A DNA stretch of 64,000 nt from Malurus cyaneus samueli. Taxonomy: Eukaryota; Chordata; Aves; Passeriformes; Maluridae. Location of the stretch: contig CM019236.1 of NCBI GenBank assembly GCA_009741485.1, forward strand, positions 62,049,100 to 62,113,099, read 5' to 3'. The stretch's first letter is position 1. Every line of letters begins with the position of its first letter. Position numbers and translations under genes: made by a program. A model generated the notes under the pieces. That model was given only the letters and a program-made list of their open reading frames with translations. It was not told the origin of the DNA and did not search any database. Shown in pieces: positions 51,101 through 63,954 of this stretch.

Positions 51101-51911
51101 GATTCTTCCTTCAGAAGGAAACTGTTTCCTTGCTTTTAGTTTGTTTCCCAGCCCTAACAACCTTAGAAATGTTAACATCTGCGTGGCTAGAAGAGCCCTA
51201 AACTCAGTCCCAGGTTCACTTAGGGAGTAAACATTTGAATAATTAGTTAAGCATATGTTACAGAATTGGCTGTGCAATGCCAAGGATTTGTTCTGAGTCC
51301 CAGGTTCTGCAGTCATATTTCCTCCAGCATGGAAGTAGTAGGGCCTCTGGTGAGATTAGAGGAAGAGTAAACAAAATAGTGATGGGAAAGGTCTGTTGCT
51401 AGGACTACAAGCCTTGTACCAAGCACAGAACACTTCTGTGGCTGTTCCCAGGAGTGTGGGGAGAGCAAGAAGAGGGATGAGTTTAGCTGACCAGGGTCAG
51501 GTTTGCAGGCACAGAGGGTTTGCTGCTTCTGCCCAATTAGCCACTTCCAGCTTTGCTGTCTGTACTTCACTGGGAGCTGTGCAACTTGTTTCAACTTGGC
51601 TATTTTGTATAATAGTTTTTTTGTAAAATGCAGTCTGAGTCCATCTAATGACAAATTTGACTTCTGAGACTTGTGTGAAATGCCTGAGGCACATAGCTGT
51701 GTGTGAAAGGAAACCATCGATACCTTCTTGTGTAGGTTCTTCGAACAGACAGACACTTTGTTACTTGAAAATAGACTGAGACAGCTGTGGAGTGTTGTTG
51801 GGAAGAGGAAGAACAAGCGCCTTATTGGAGTGTAAAAATACCTTCGTGAAAACAACTTATGTTAATTTTCTACATTACCACTTCTTTTAAAAAGCTGGTT
51901 TGTTCACCAGC

Positions 51912-51934
51912 TTTTTTTTTTTTTTTTTTTTTTT
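51912..51934 (+). repeat. Poly-T tract, 23 bases
   Basis: Twenty-three consecutive T. The minus-strand sense would be a poly-A tail, but the sequence on its right does not resemble a known processed copy. Confidence 0.95.
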
Positions 51935-52284
51935 AAGTTTAAAATCTTGCTTATTAATTAAAGCTTGTTTTTCAGTATGTATTCCCAAATGCTCCAGTAC
52001 ATGAAGCAGTTAGGTGCATTTCAGCAAAGTAAATTCATAAGGAATTCTGCTGTTTCGAGGAGGTTAACTTCACAATAAGTCAAATAGAAAACCATAAAAA
52101 AATAACAGATTACTTTGTAAAGGGGCTGCTTTTTTCCAGCAATAACATGTTTTAAACTTGACCCTTGCTGTTGTAAATCTGATCCCTGTCACAAAGGCTC
52201 TTCTAAAATATCTGTTTATCGACCTTAATTTCTAGAAGGAATCTTTGAGCTTTTATGTTCTCTGGGGCTTAGGTATCTGTGGTA

Positions 52285-52310
52285 GCTGAGTGTGCTGCTG
52301 CACACTCAGC
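52285..52310. other. Perfect 11-bp inverted repeat with 4-nt loop
   Basis: GCTGAGTGTGC (52285-52295) pairs fully with GCACACTCAGC (52300-52310) around TGCT. The flanks do not extend the stem. The stem is too short for a microRNA precursor. Confidence 0.9.
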
Positions 52311-53599
52311 ATTGCAGCTGAAGGAGGCAGGAGTGGTGACTGCAAGCAGAGACAGTATTAATTGCTCCTTGCACTTAGTTAAATAGCTGCATCGATGCAT
52401 AACAGCAGGAGGGAGAGGGTTAATGAGGGGCAAATTCTGTCCTCAGAGGGACCACAGGGCTGAATACAAACAGCTGCTGCACTGCGGGCTCTAGGCTGCA
52501 CAGGGAGTTGCTGGCAGTTTCAGTGAGAGGACAGAACAGGAGAGGAATGGTATGTGGGAAAGGGAAAAAAACAATCCAGAAAAGAAAGTACATGTGAAAG
52601 TATCCTATGTTGGGACCACAGAGAGAGGAGAAATCATAACAGGCAGGAGTGAAGGGAGCATTCAGGCTGAAATTGCAGAGAGGAGGAGCGGGTGCAGCCA
52701 CCTGCATACACTTGACCTCTCTCTGTGAACTTCAAGGCTTACAGCTAAGTCAACATGACACAGTGTAGGTGTAGCTTGGATATTAAAAAAGCATAGCTGT
52801 GCAAATGCATGCTTAGCTGAAGTAGTGAGCTCTGTTGGAAGGTGTGGGGATGTTGCTTGTGTTGTGTACTGCATATATATATGGCAGCGATTCACCAAAA
52901 CTGCACGCTTCTGATGGTGTTTATCAAAATATGAATATCAAAGTAGGAGTTTAGTTCATTGATGTCAGCCAAGACTCAGACAGTCAAGAGTCAAGTTATC
53001 CACAGCTCTGTAGAAGATGAATAGTTTGGGTAATTGCTATCTCTGGTACATGCCATGATGTCATCACTTGAAAGTTTCCTTCTTTCCCTTCGTGTCCACT
53101 GACATATCTTCTGTTCCTGCTTACATGCCAGCAGCTGTTACCAGCATTCATACACAATAAATCCCCAGAAATGCTTTAGCTAAAGACAGAGCCTGCCTCC
53201 TTCATGAAAGGGAAACTGCTGATGCCTCCCACTGCTTTCTCCTAAAAATATGCGTTTTTCCCTGCAATTGATACAGTTATCTGAGGTGGGGGTGACAGGG
53301 AGGACCAGCAACTTTGAAATTCTCAGCGCAGAGAACTGTGGAATATACCCAGGAAAAATACTTGAGAACAAGTATGTTGTTATGTGCAGGCTAGATTGTT
53401 AATATAGTGGAGGCCAGAGATGTAATATATGCATAGATTTAGGTTGCTGACAGCAAAAAATCAGCCTGGCCAGCTGTGCAGCCAAGCACTGTCCCACAGG
53501 GCTGTGATGTCCAGAACTGTAGTACCAAAGCAGTCCCAAAAAATGCACCAGGGAGGATCAAAAGTGGAGAGCTTCTCCTGTTAAATAGATTAGGGCATG

Positions 53600-53850
53600 T
53601 CAGCCTCAGATGATAAAGGAGAAAAAGGGGTATATGTTTGGAGAGAGTGTTAAAAATTCACAAGTGATATGAAGAAGATCAAAAGGGACAAAAGTTATCC
53701 TTGAGGTAAAGAACATGTAGAGCAATACCAGGGGAAGCTTTACAAATGTGTACTCAGTTCTTATGCCTTTTCTTCAATGTCAGTGATTTGCCACTGTTAG
53801 GCAGGATGCTGGACTGTCAGCCTGTGGTTTTTTCTGATACATCACCTCTT
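53600..53850 (+). mobile_element. Possible ancient CR1-family 3' tail
   Basis: 'GATTTGCCACTGTTAGGCAGG' type sequence, then 'ATGCTGGACTGTCAGCCTGTGG' type sequence near 53785-53827 resemble an old amniote CR1 3' UTR with a 'GGCCACTGTTGG..ACAGGATACTGGGCTAGATGGACC' type layout. The upstream 180 bp are only loosely similar. The call is tentative. Confidence 0.4.
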
Positions 53851-54278
53851 TAGTATGCTCTTTGAACCAGAAACCTTGCTTTAAGATGGGAAAAATGTGA
53901 TTTTTTTTTTCACTAATGTTTCTTCACTTATATTAGAGTGATTACAGTTTCATTCCTAAAATTACATTAATGATATTTCTTGATATGTCAAGATTTTAGA
54001 GCCCACAGAAACAGGTGTTGAATGTTGTAAATGAAATTAAATTTTAAAAAAAAACCCCAATGCACCATTGAAACTCTTCACCTGAACTGTGAAGTATCTG
54101 TTACACAGATGGTGAACCCATGAAAAATGAAAAAAGTAACTTCCACTTTCATTCTATCAGATTATGTAAGTAATGTGCCACATGCTTTATAAAGATTCAA
54201 ACGAGAATGCTGTATGAATGAGGTATATTTTTTGTGAAGAATTAACACAGAATAGCTTTAAGTTTGGAATCAGCCATT

Positions 54279-54311
54279 TTTTTGGTCTGTGTGATGTTTT
54301 TGGTCTGTGTG
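54279..54311. repeat. 15-bp direct repeat, 18-bp period
   Basis: TTTTTGGTCTGTGTG occurs at 54279-54293 and 54297-54311. A short GT run follows at 54573-54584. Confidence 0.88.
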
Positions 54312-55421
54312 GGAAAAATAAGCCATGTGTTAAAAGGAATAATGCTGATGGAATAATGATCCTTTTCTGTCAGGACAATTAACATGAGTAAAATATTTGT
54401 CCTACTTTAAACAGATAAGGAGGTACAGCATTGTGTTCCTCTTAAGATTAATGTTTCTCTATTGCCAGCAGAGAGCACAAGATTTATTTGTTGAGCCTTA
54501 TGTAGATTTATAGCTGTGCCAGTTACTGCTTGAAGGCTCTCTATATGCCTCATTTACAGTGAGTCTTTTTGCGTGTGTGTGTGTTAGTGAAAGTGGTCAT
54601 AAGAAAGATGCAGACATTTTAAAGTGTTAAGTGGAATGTGTGATATATGCAATGCCTTTAAATTATACATTTTGTCTTGTCATGACCCCTGATTTTCTTT
54701 TCTCATATGTGCATATGTGGGCATGCATTTGTGTGATATAAACATAAAAAATGTATTTTATCAAAATGCTGTAGAAGCAACTTTCTGTGCTGTCCTGACT
54801 TCCTTAGAGAATTAGTGATGTTTTTTTCTGTTATTATTGGATGATTTAAAGCAAAGAAACTCATGCTCAAGGAGAGAACAACAGTCTCAGGGGATGTGCA
54901 CTTTCCATGGAACCATGCTCTGGACTCATAAATATCTATGCAACTCCTGTTTATTTAATAGGATTACATGGGTGAAATACTGGGTTGAATTGAGCATTCA
55001 GAGTCCAAGATAAAGAATGAATCTGCCTTGGGCTTGGTAGAGACGGACACATAATGGTGGAAGTATGTAAATTAATCTCAAAACGTTAGAGCAATTGTTA
55101 TTTTTCTGTTGGATGGAAGCTTTCAAGTTTGATAATTACAAGTATCTGTAATTTCAGTAAGCGCAATTAAATTTTGAGCATGTGTACATACAAGTGAAGA
55201 TTGTCTGGTAGGCACATTTGAATCTTCACTTTTATTCTTTTTCAGAAAAATTGCAGGGAAAAGTTCATATAAAGGAGTAGCTGTAATCAATATATGAAAT
55301 AGTGTGGTTAGAAAATTACTTTTCATTTGCAGTTTTTGATGTTTAAGAAAATTGTTGTGCCCTTCTTTCTTGTGAACGAGAGTATTTTTTGTACCAGTTG
55401 AAAAAGAATAGACATACTTAC

Positions 55422-55466
55422 TTGAAGGAAAACTGAAGTTCATCTGTCAAGCCCCCTTCACCTGAA
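55422..55466 (-). other. Candidate 45-bp frame-preserving microexon, minus strand
   Basis: On the minus strand the acceptor is CTTTCTTTTTTTATTTTAAG, with a long pyrimidine tract. The donor is TTCAA|GTAAGTATG, near consensus. The 45 bp are a multiple of three and one frame is open (one base, 14 codons, two bases), giving SGEGGLTDELQFSF. The other two frames carry a stop. The peptide is not recognised. An alternative acceptor (TTAAGTTCAG) would shorten it by 5 bp. This is the best splice-site pair I found, but a 45-bp open segment is not strong evidence of coding. Confidence 0.27.
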
Positions 55467-58400
55467 CTTAAAATAAAAAAAAGAAAGTGGGATCATTGTG
55501 GGAGGAGAGGTTAAGAGAAAAACATTTAATCTTGTACCAGGGTTTTCCAGACACCTTTTTCTTCCCATGAGTTTTGCAGACAGAGTTTTGAACTGGACTG
55601 AAATTCTAACCAATGCATTCATGAATGCTTGGAGTAGTTTCAGGTTCATGATTACTGTCTGTGTCTCTGAATTACTTTTGATCCCGTCTTAACAAATTGC
55701 TGTCACCAGTTGATTCAAATGATTAAGTCTGATTTTGTCATGCTACAGACACTTGATTCTCTGCATATTTTACAGCTGCTTGCTTTTATGTTTGGGGAAG
55801 CCTGCCAAATAGATTTATGAAAAGGTATGAAGCCACTTGAAGAAAATGCTGTGCCTGATGCTACAGAGATACCATGTTAGGTTATCAGTCCAGTGCATGA
55901 CCAAAAAAAAAATGTTTCTCCCAAATGGAATAACATATCCAAGTGTTACTGAAATACTTAAAAACTTATCTATATAAACAATTATTCAGTAAGCACGTTG
56001 AGGTCTGCCAGGTGTGCGATTTGTTTGTGTCAGTGCAATTGATAATAAACATCTATCAGTGTTTATTTTTGCCTTCTCAGTGTGTGCGGTGGAGGTTCTG
56101 TTGCTTGAAGTGTAAGCCGTATGACTAGAAAAGAGCAGTATATTCAGGCAATTGAGGTTTATTGTGCAGCTCTGGTTCATGAATGGCATCCCTTTGTGCT
56201 GTCTGCTTTCTTTCAAAGGTAGTTCCCATCAGAAAGGAATTTGAGGCATCATGCAGAAAACTTGCATAAGGTTTTCTGCCAGCTAGCACAGGTATGAACA
56301 TTCAAATAATTGGTATCAGCTGGAAGATGAAACTGATATGGTAGAGGGCATTTTCAGTTTCTTGATTCTCTGACACTGCTTTTATCTTGCAGAAAAAAAA
56401 AAAATCTCTAGTGGTTTTTATTTCACGTTTTTCCAGACAGAATACAAGATTTTGAGTAGAATTTTTCAGTAAGAGATTTATTTAAAAAAATTATGCCATA
56501 GAGAGTAAGAACCTACTTGAATAGGCCTATGGACTGCTTTTAGAAAGGGGGGCGGTGTTAGGATAGAGTATAGCAATTCTGCTTGATAGTTTTCTTTCTT
56601 CAGCATACTTTCATTGAGAATCAAGGTTAGCTCTTTATATAAATATAAAAAAACTTACTGATGTACTAAAATCCAGATAGGCAGATTATTTTTTTAGATT
56701 TTTCTGTTGAAAACAAATTCCTCTAGCTATGTTGTACTAACTACATAGTATAGTTCTTTATAACATACTCACTGTTTGAGCTGATTCATCACAGAGCCTT
56801 ATCAAGGCTGTATTTTGCAACACTAATGGTTTTCTATCCAATTTGTTAAAATTATAATTTGAGTAATAACATGCAGTGCAGTGGAAAACCTCATCAGGAA
56901 ATAATGCTAACTGCTCCTGCAGTTTGCCATCCATTTGCAAAGGTTTCAGTGAAATTAGTCAGCTTTTCCTTGGTATGTTGACCAAGTAATGAGAAAGAGG
57001 AGGTGGTGAAAGGACTTGTGATTGAAAATGCCAGAATGTACTGGGTGTTTCTTTATGAGAGAAATACTCAAAGATAAGTCACACAAAGATTTATCGTGTG
57101 GAGCTAGAGGGAAATTGTGGAAATTTTCTTCTGCGACTGAAGTTACAGTAGCATAGGTCATTTTCCTGTCTAGGATTTGTGTTAAGTCTGTAGAAATGAA
57201 CTGTCCTTGGAGAAGTTGTGCATCCAGTTTTGAACTGGTTGGCTTGTGAAGATTACTGGGCAAAATAACTGACTTCTGCCTTAAATGGCTGGTTCTGGTT
57301 TAGGAGACAGTCAGATGATTAGACAATTGTGCTAACAATTGACATGCAGTAGTGAGACACTGACCTGGGAATACAGCATGGACGGGTCTGAGGTTTATAG
57401 CCAGGAGTGTAAAGGTGGTGGTACTTAAACTCTGTAAAACATGCATGTTGTTTGGAGTATGTTTTCTTTTTGAAAGCGTTTTAAAACCCACTACTTCATT
57501 GTAAGCTGGGAAGTCATGGGAGACCTCAGCTTCTTCTCCACTTGTTTACTCTCAAGAAACTTTGACTGGTGGGTGCAGTTAGGGATGCAGGGGCTCCTGG
57601 GAGGAGTGGCCGTCAGAAGCCCTATGAAGAGGGAATGGCTGGATGGCTGGTGGCTGGACATTAAAGGAGCAGAGAAGGGGAAATGAACATCTCAGAAGAT
57701 CATGTTGGGAAGGTGAAATAATTAAGAACTGTACTGAATGTGTTTCATTAAACAAGCGCACACTCACCAGGGAATTCTGCTGTCCCATCTGGGAGCTCTA
57801 AAGTTGATAAGCTGCTTCTGAAAACCATATCAGAGCTGTACTTTTGGAAGTTACATAATGGACATTCTAATGTAAAGCTTTTCAGGAGAGGAATTTACTA
57901 AGGAAAGCTGGGGATATGTTTTCTTTCTGTGAGCTTCAGACAACTAGACAAATACATCCTGGAGGTTTTGGTGGGTGTTTTTGTTTGTCTTTTTGGGTTG
58001 GGTTGGGTGGGGGGGATGGTGTTTATGGCTTATAGTGAGAATCATAAATGCTGATTGGACTTGGCAATACAGATATTTTTTCTCTAAATCTGTGGTGACA
58101 GCCGATCACATGAGTCATGCCTGAGACAAAGATCCTTGTATCATTTTAAGTACAGCTTTATTGTTGTTCCACAGTCTTACCTTTGAAAATTGGAAGTTAT
58201 TTTCTATTTGAGAAGTTTTTGGAAAGAACTCAAGAATCATGGGATGCTTTAGTAAATTATTATTATTAAATTAGCTTAACAAGTAGTGTCTTAATTTTTG
58301 AGTAGTTCTTGAATGGCAGTCTCTGTTTTGAAAGATTTGGGTTATTGTCAGTCAGAAGAAGCTGAAGCTGAAGGAACAAGTTAAGGTGATACAAAGAATG

Positions 58401-60241
58401 GCAGGGCCCTTGGAAAACAAGCCAATGTGGATTAGTTTACATCCTGTCTGGAATACTGCAGCCAGCACTAGACTGTAGGTGACCATAATGCTATATGCAA
58501 AAATTGAATGAGATAGATTCTTGGGATTGGTTTTCCACTCTTTTTGTTCTTGAGGGCAAAATAGTATGTCCATAACTTCAGGAAACTGGAAAGGAACAGA
58601 GAAAAGGAGTTCGGCATCCTCAGATTTCAAGGAAAAAGGACCTGCCCTGAACCTTGCTGGTTTTCTCCTGAGTTAATTTTCTTTGATGATGTTGACCAGA
58701 AGAGGAGATAGGAAACAGACTTACTTTTTCCTATTTCCATCAGTTCAGTGATAAAGAGATAATTTGCCATACTTAAATTATGCTCAGAGAGTAAGGAGAG
58801 TAGGAAAGCTAAATGAGTTCACTGAAGTGAGATTAAAATCTTCTAAGAATGGACATAGGACCTAAGTGGGATCCTTCCTAGCTCATAATTGTGTAGGTTT
58901 TGGTTTTTTGTTTTGTTTTTTTTTTCAGTTACAGGCTGTGATTACAGACAAGATGTTAAGAAATGAAGACAGTATTTTGTTCTGAGATTGGTCTCCCTAC
59001 AACCTCATTTTCACACTCTTCATTAGTGTTGCTTTGCTCCCTCACTGGGTGTGGAAAGAGCAGCAGGTTCCTCCTCTGGAAGGTGAAAGCAAGGCTGACA
59101 GTTCCTGTACAGTATAAATGCCAGTTTAGAGGCTGTTGGTGTGGACATGTGCATTGCCCTGCAGTGCCACAGGTGATGTTCTGAAGAATCCCAAAAGAGT
59201 GAACTTTCCAACATGTAGTTGTTTTCTGCAGTCTGCAGATTCAGGTGTTTGTCTCATTTTGGTATTTTTAGGTCTCAGTATTTGGCTTTCTTCTCATGTC
59301 ACCTAAAATTTTCTTTTCCACAATATTGTAAACATGTGTTTTAATATAAGTAGAGCCATTAGTCGAAGCCTCGGGCTTACTCAGAAATACAATTAGCATC
59401 ATGCTCTGTTCATCAAGTGTGAATTGCCAGAGTAATTTTTCAAGGGAAAAATCTTCCATGATTTTGTTCCTTCTTGTCTCTTTAATACGTTCTAATACTG
59501 ATCTTGCTCACCAGAGTAGCATTAGTTTACTTATTCTGTGTATTTTTTTCAACTACCTTAAGTGTATTTTCTTATGAAACTTTTTTTTTCTTTGATTAAG
59601 TTGGAACTTTTTTTTGTTTTAGAAGTAGTTCGAAATATTCACAAGTGCCAGCAAATGTTAATTTTCAGTTTAAAATAAACCCAAGCAACTTCAGTTCAAA
59701 TTGTTTATAAATAATACAAACAGATTGAAAACATCTTTTGCAGATTTTTCAAATTAAAACTGTGTCTTACAAAAATTTGGTCTTCTTTTTTTCTAGAATT
59801 TGAATGGCTCCATCCTGGCTAGTGTTGGCATACTATTTGTTTAGTATTGCACAAGCATATGAAGTAACTGTCTAATGTTTAAAATTACAGTAATTGCTTC
59901 AGAAGCAGTCACAAAATGTCCATTTGGTATATCACTTGGAAAATTTGTAAGTTTTTTATTAGGATGTAACAGTTGTTTCACACAAAGTTTTAGGGCGTAT
60001 TTTTAGGCACATTCAGTGGTACCAGTTTTCTAGTCATTTTGACTTTGCCTATGGTAATTACTTACAGGGCTGTTGGCTGTGGTATTTCAGAGCTGTGCTC
60101 AGAGATCATGTAGCTGAGAATGTCTGGAGAATATCAATCTGTCATGTCACTGCTTCTGGGATATGGTTGTTCTTTTATGTTTTTCGCTTCCATTTTGTCA
60201 GTAGATTCACAGAAACTGAGTTTGATAAAATTTATTTCATC

Positions 60242-60280
60242 ATGTGGACCATAAAAAAATGCACATTTTATGGTCCATGT
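60242..60280. other. Inverted repeat, 11-12 bp perfect stem, 9-nt loop
   Basis: GGACCATAAAA (60246-60256) pairs with TTTTATGGTCC (60266-60276). One more T-A pair, two G-U pairs and an A-U pair extend it to about 15 pairs in RNA. Confidence 0.88.
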
Positions 60281-63200
60281 CTAGGAGAAGGTGGCATGAA
60301 AATTGTGTATGGCAGAGAAGAAAAATGGTTGAGAGTAGCTACAAATTTGTATAGCAATCACTTCAAGTAAGTGTCGTTTGCAAATGATGCTGATCTTTGC
60401 TCCTGATATAATGTAAACTTGACAATGCCTTGGAATTTTATCTATAACAATTGTAACAGGAGTTTCACAAAGAGTTTTAAGCTTTGCCTTGACTTTCCTT
60501 TGTTTCATTTTTTTGGGCGGTTTTCTTCCTTGTTGTGTGAACCAGTGCTGTGATTTCTTTCACACTTTTTGTTCCGTGTAATTTTTTCCTCTGTACGTTG
60601 TTCACGTGTTTTCAATTTATCTGCCATGCCTTAGGTGAATGGAATTATTTCATGCTCAGTAGATAAGTGCCAATTTTATCTGTGCTTTCCCTGGACCAGT
60701 CCTGATACTGTTCTCTGCTGCCATTTGTGGAAGTTAGCAATCCACAGCACAATCAGTCACAGCCCTGATTGCAAAGGTTTTATTGTTCTGTGTCTTCAAA
60801 TGTGTTTTTCACTATGAACTTGCATTACCAACCTTTTCATTCCTTGACTTCAATCCCTCCCTGCCTTGAAGAAGAAAGGTGTCAGAAAATACAGTGGATA
60901 GACATTTGCTGTTTTGCCCTGTCTGCATTTAGCTGGAGTTCTGACTGTATTTTCCATTTTGTGCTCTACACCTACCATCTCTCATGTTATAAAACGGCTT
61001 GGGTTTTCAAATCCAGCGTAGTATCCAGTGTAGTTAGATAACAAAGAAATGGGCAAGTTTTCAGAGAAGAGACAACATTCTTAATATTTAATTAGATGTT
61101 TTTATGTATACTGCCTGTCACTAAACTAAGCAGTTGCAATATACAGAAAATGTCCATGTTGTGGAGTATTTGCACTAAACTGTGCAAAATGCTAGGGGGA
61201 AATAAAAAGGAGAGAATGGGAGCCCCATACTTTCTGACCAGGTTCTTTTAGACAGTCCACAAGTGGAAGGTGTAATGTTTAACATCAGATTTATTTGTTT
61301 GAAGATAGTTGATGGTACATGGGATATCTGTTTTAGCAGCATGACACAAACCATGGTGAGAACACAATATGGATACAAGTCACACATAGCAAAAGAGAGC
61401 AATTGCAGTGCACCGCTCAATCACAACGCCAGCATGGTTCCCAGCCTCTCTCTAAAGTAATCACCATCGCCACCCTGGGCATCCCTGGCCTTGCTAGGAG
61501 TAAATGTGTGAATTGAAACTGGCTCAAGCTTGTCACTCTCTTTGAAATCATGTAAGTTAATTATGTTTTTATAGTTTTTATTTTGGGCTGAGCCATCTAT
61601 ACACGTACTCCCCACTTGCCTGGCTAACTCAGGGAGACATTCACGCTCTCAATGAACTCAGGGACAGACACACCACCATCTGATTCTCTCAGCTGTTTGT
61701 AGTTGTTTATCTAAAGCAAAACCCATCCTCAGATCCCCTTGCTGTTGAGATCAAGTCAGCTTTTTGCAGCAGCTGTGATCAGTTCCAGCCGACATCCTTC
61801 CCTGTGCTTCATGGGCACAGCACTCTGGCACATCTCTGATCCTTCCCCAGTGGTAGGGGCTTTACTGATCAACCACGGAACAAATACATTGATCTTTTAG
61901 TATTTGTCTGCTTTGTATTGGTATATAGTTTCATATGATTTTATGGCTCCCTGGTTATATCAGAGAGTACGTTTCTGAGTATGTATTCCCAAACTGGTGT
62001 GCAGCAGTACTGCAGCTGAGGAATACAGGAAACAAGAAGGATAAGATTAGTACTTCAATTTCGCAGGGAATTATGTGCTTAGGTCCTTTTTGTGATTGCT
62101 CTGTTGAAAGTAGCAAACATATGCAGTGAGTACAACTGGTTTTAGCAATATGGTTTAATTAGTCTGGTTCCAGGCTAAGGGAATGAAAAATGTGGATTAG
62201 ATTTAATAGTGAGGATCACATTTCACAACGGCTGGGAAAAATGCTGAGTATGATAGTAATTTTACTGCTTTTTAGGGCTCTAACCTTAACTTAGCATTTT
62301 CTTTCAGCGCCCTCCTTTATTTTCCTTTGTGTCTTTCTCTTGGTTGGCTCTTGGCCTCAGAATGCTTCCAGAAGTGTGTACAACAATACAGTAGTCACCT
62401 GCGTCCTTGGCATTCAGTTCATCTCACTATCTCATGCACTTTAGTATTTGTTTCCCACAAAATTCTTCAAGAACCTGACTGCCTACAAATGTTGTTCTTA
62501 ATTGTACTGGCATAGAATATTTCACAGCACCAAAAGCAATCTTCAAAGCATGATGCAAAATATGCATTACAAATCACGTCTGCGGTATTGTATTAAATGT
62601 TTGTAGAAGCAGGTGGATAATGAGGAAGAAACTGCACTCATAGAGGAGGTTGGAAGAGGGGTCAGGAACTTGCTTTTTCTAAGCTTGTTCTTATGTTTTT
62701 ATAATTATAGTATCTTTCAACTTAGCTGTGTGTTGCTTGCATTTTAACAACACTGTACTAAGCACAGTTTATTATTTTATAGAATAATCACTTACAATAA
62801 TAAAAAAAATTTTCTGTAATATTTAATTATATGAAACCCTGACAGGATAGTATTTGGTATAACACGTGGTATGTATATGTGTCAGTAAACAACCCCATGT
62901 TGTTATGCAAAAAAAATTCATGGGAATTGTAGCTTCTGAGTTAAGATAGATAATTAATTTTTTTTTATTATGTATTTATTTTCTTCTTTTCTTGGATGAT
63001 GGTAGAGAAGCAAATTGATTTGCTTGTCTGATCATTATTTTCTTTGTTCTCACATGTTGACTGTGCCTGTCCTGTTGGGCAGTTTGTGTGCATCAGCATC
63101 ACACTAGTGGTTTCTTTCTTGATGAAATTAGAGTAGCTCTATTAGATCAGTATAAAATTTATGAGACAGCACAGGTTGTATCATTGGGTTGTTTTCTCTG

Positions 63201-63918
63201 TATGAGATAGGTCTTTATGAAATCTGTTGCTGAAAGGTTCAGACCAATGTCTTGTACAAGCAGAAATCTTTGTGCTGTCTGTTTTAATTTTTGTCATTAA
63301 GAGGCAGCCCACCTTGAACTATAAATGGCTCGTATGAATTTTAGCCATCTCCCTTATCTGTTACTGTTTGCTGAGAAGAGAAAAAAAACAGTATGCCATG
63401 TGGCTGGGACCATTCTCTTTCTTTCTCACTTGTCTCATTCTGTAGCGATGCATTGCTGCAGAGTTACAATTGCAGTTGACTTACTGTTGCGATTTTTAAA
63501 TGGAGCCTTTCCCACTTTAACAGTTTGGATTTTTAAACTTGACTTCTGAAACTGAACTTTCCCTCCACTCCCCTCCAAATGACTTTCGCATGGTCTGTAG
63601 CTCTCACGTTATCTTTGAGTTTCTGCAACATCCGAAGATCCACTTTGCAGTTCCCACCTGCCTGGTGATAAACAAGCACGCTGGGAAGCGTGGTCTGTGG
63701 GAACACTCACACCTTAAAGGGAAAGTGCAGCAATAGTTTGTAACGCCTTTTTAATGAGTGGGGAGAGCTTGACTCTGCCAAGAATACACAGCTACATTGT
63801 CTGTGTTAACCTTGTGTTTTGCAAAGGAGCTGGAGGCACAAGTGCAGGTCAATCCAGAATATCCCAAGGAACCCTTCTCTGTTATGATGGCTTCCTTTTG
63901 CCTAGTCTGCCCTTTCTG

Positions 63919-63922
<4 letters not shown>

Positions 63923-63949
<27 letters not shown>
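63923..63949 (+). repeat. Poly-T tract, 27 bases
   Basis: Twenty-seven consecutive T, the longest homopolymer in the window. No retroelement body is recognised on either side. Confidence 0.95.

Positions 63950-63954
<5 letters not shown>

Larger units (their letters stand above)
47141..53599. other. AT-rich non-coding DNA, no gene recognised
   Basis: The longest open frame is 180 codons on the minus strand (51313-51855), overlapped by open frames in other phases and without a recognisable domain. A 104-codon minus frame (49542-49856) sits in a GC-richer stretch, also unrecognised. Homopolymers and a hairpin are listed separately. Confidence 0.58.

Noticed and set aside
51313..51855. 180-codon minus-strand open frame
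   Set aside because: No recognisable domain, no start context or splice support, and overlapping open frames in other phases suggest a stop-poor stretch by chance.
52285..52310. Hairpin as a microRNA precursor
   Set aside because: The stem of 11 pairs is far shorter than the roughly 30 pairs of a microRNA hairpin and the flanks do not pair.
58330..58690. Possible CR1 piece ('GGAATACTGCAGCCAGCAC')
   Set aside because: Only one short stretch resembles CR1 and the order of neighbouring blocks does not fit.
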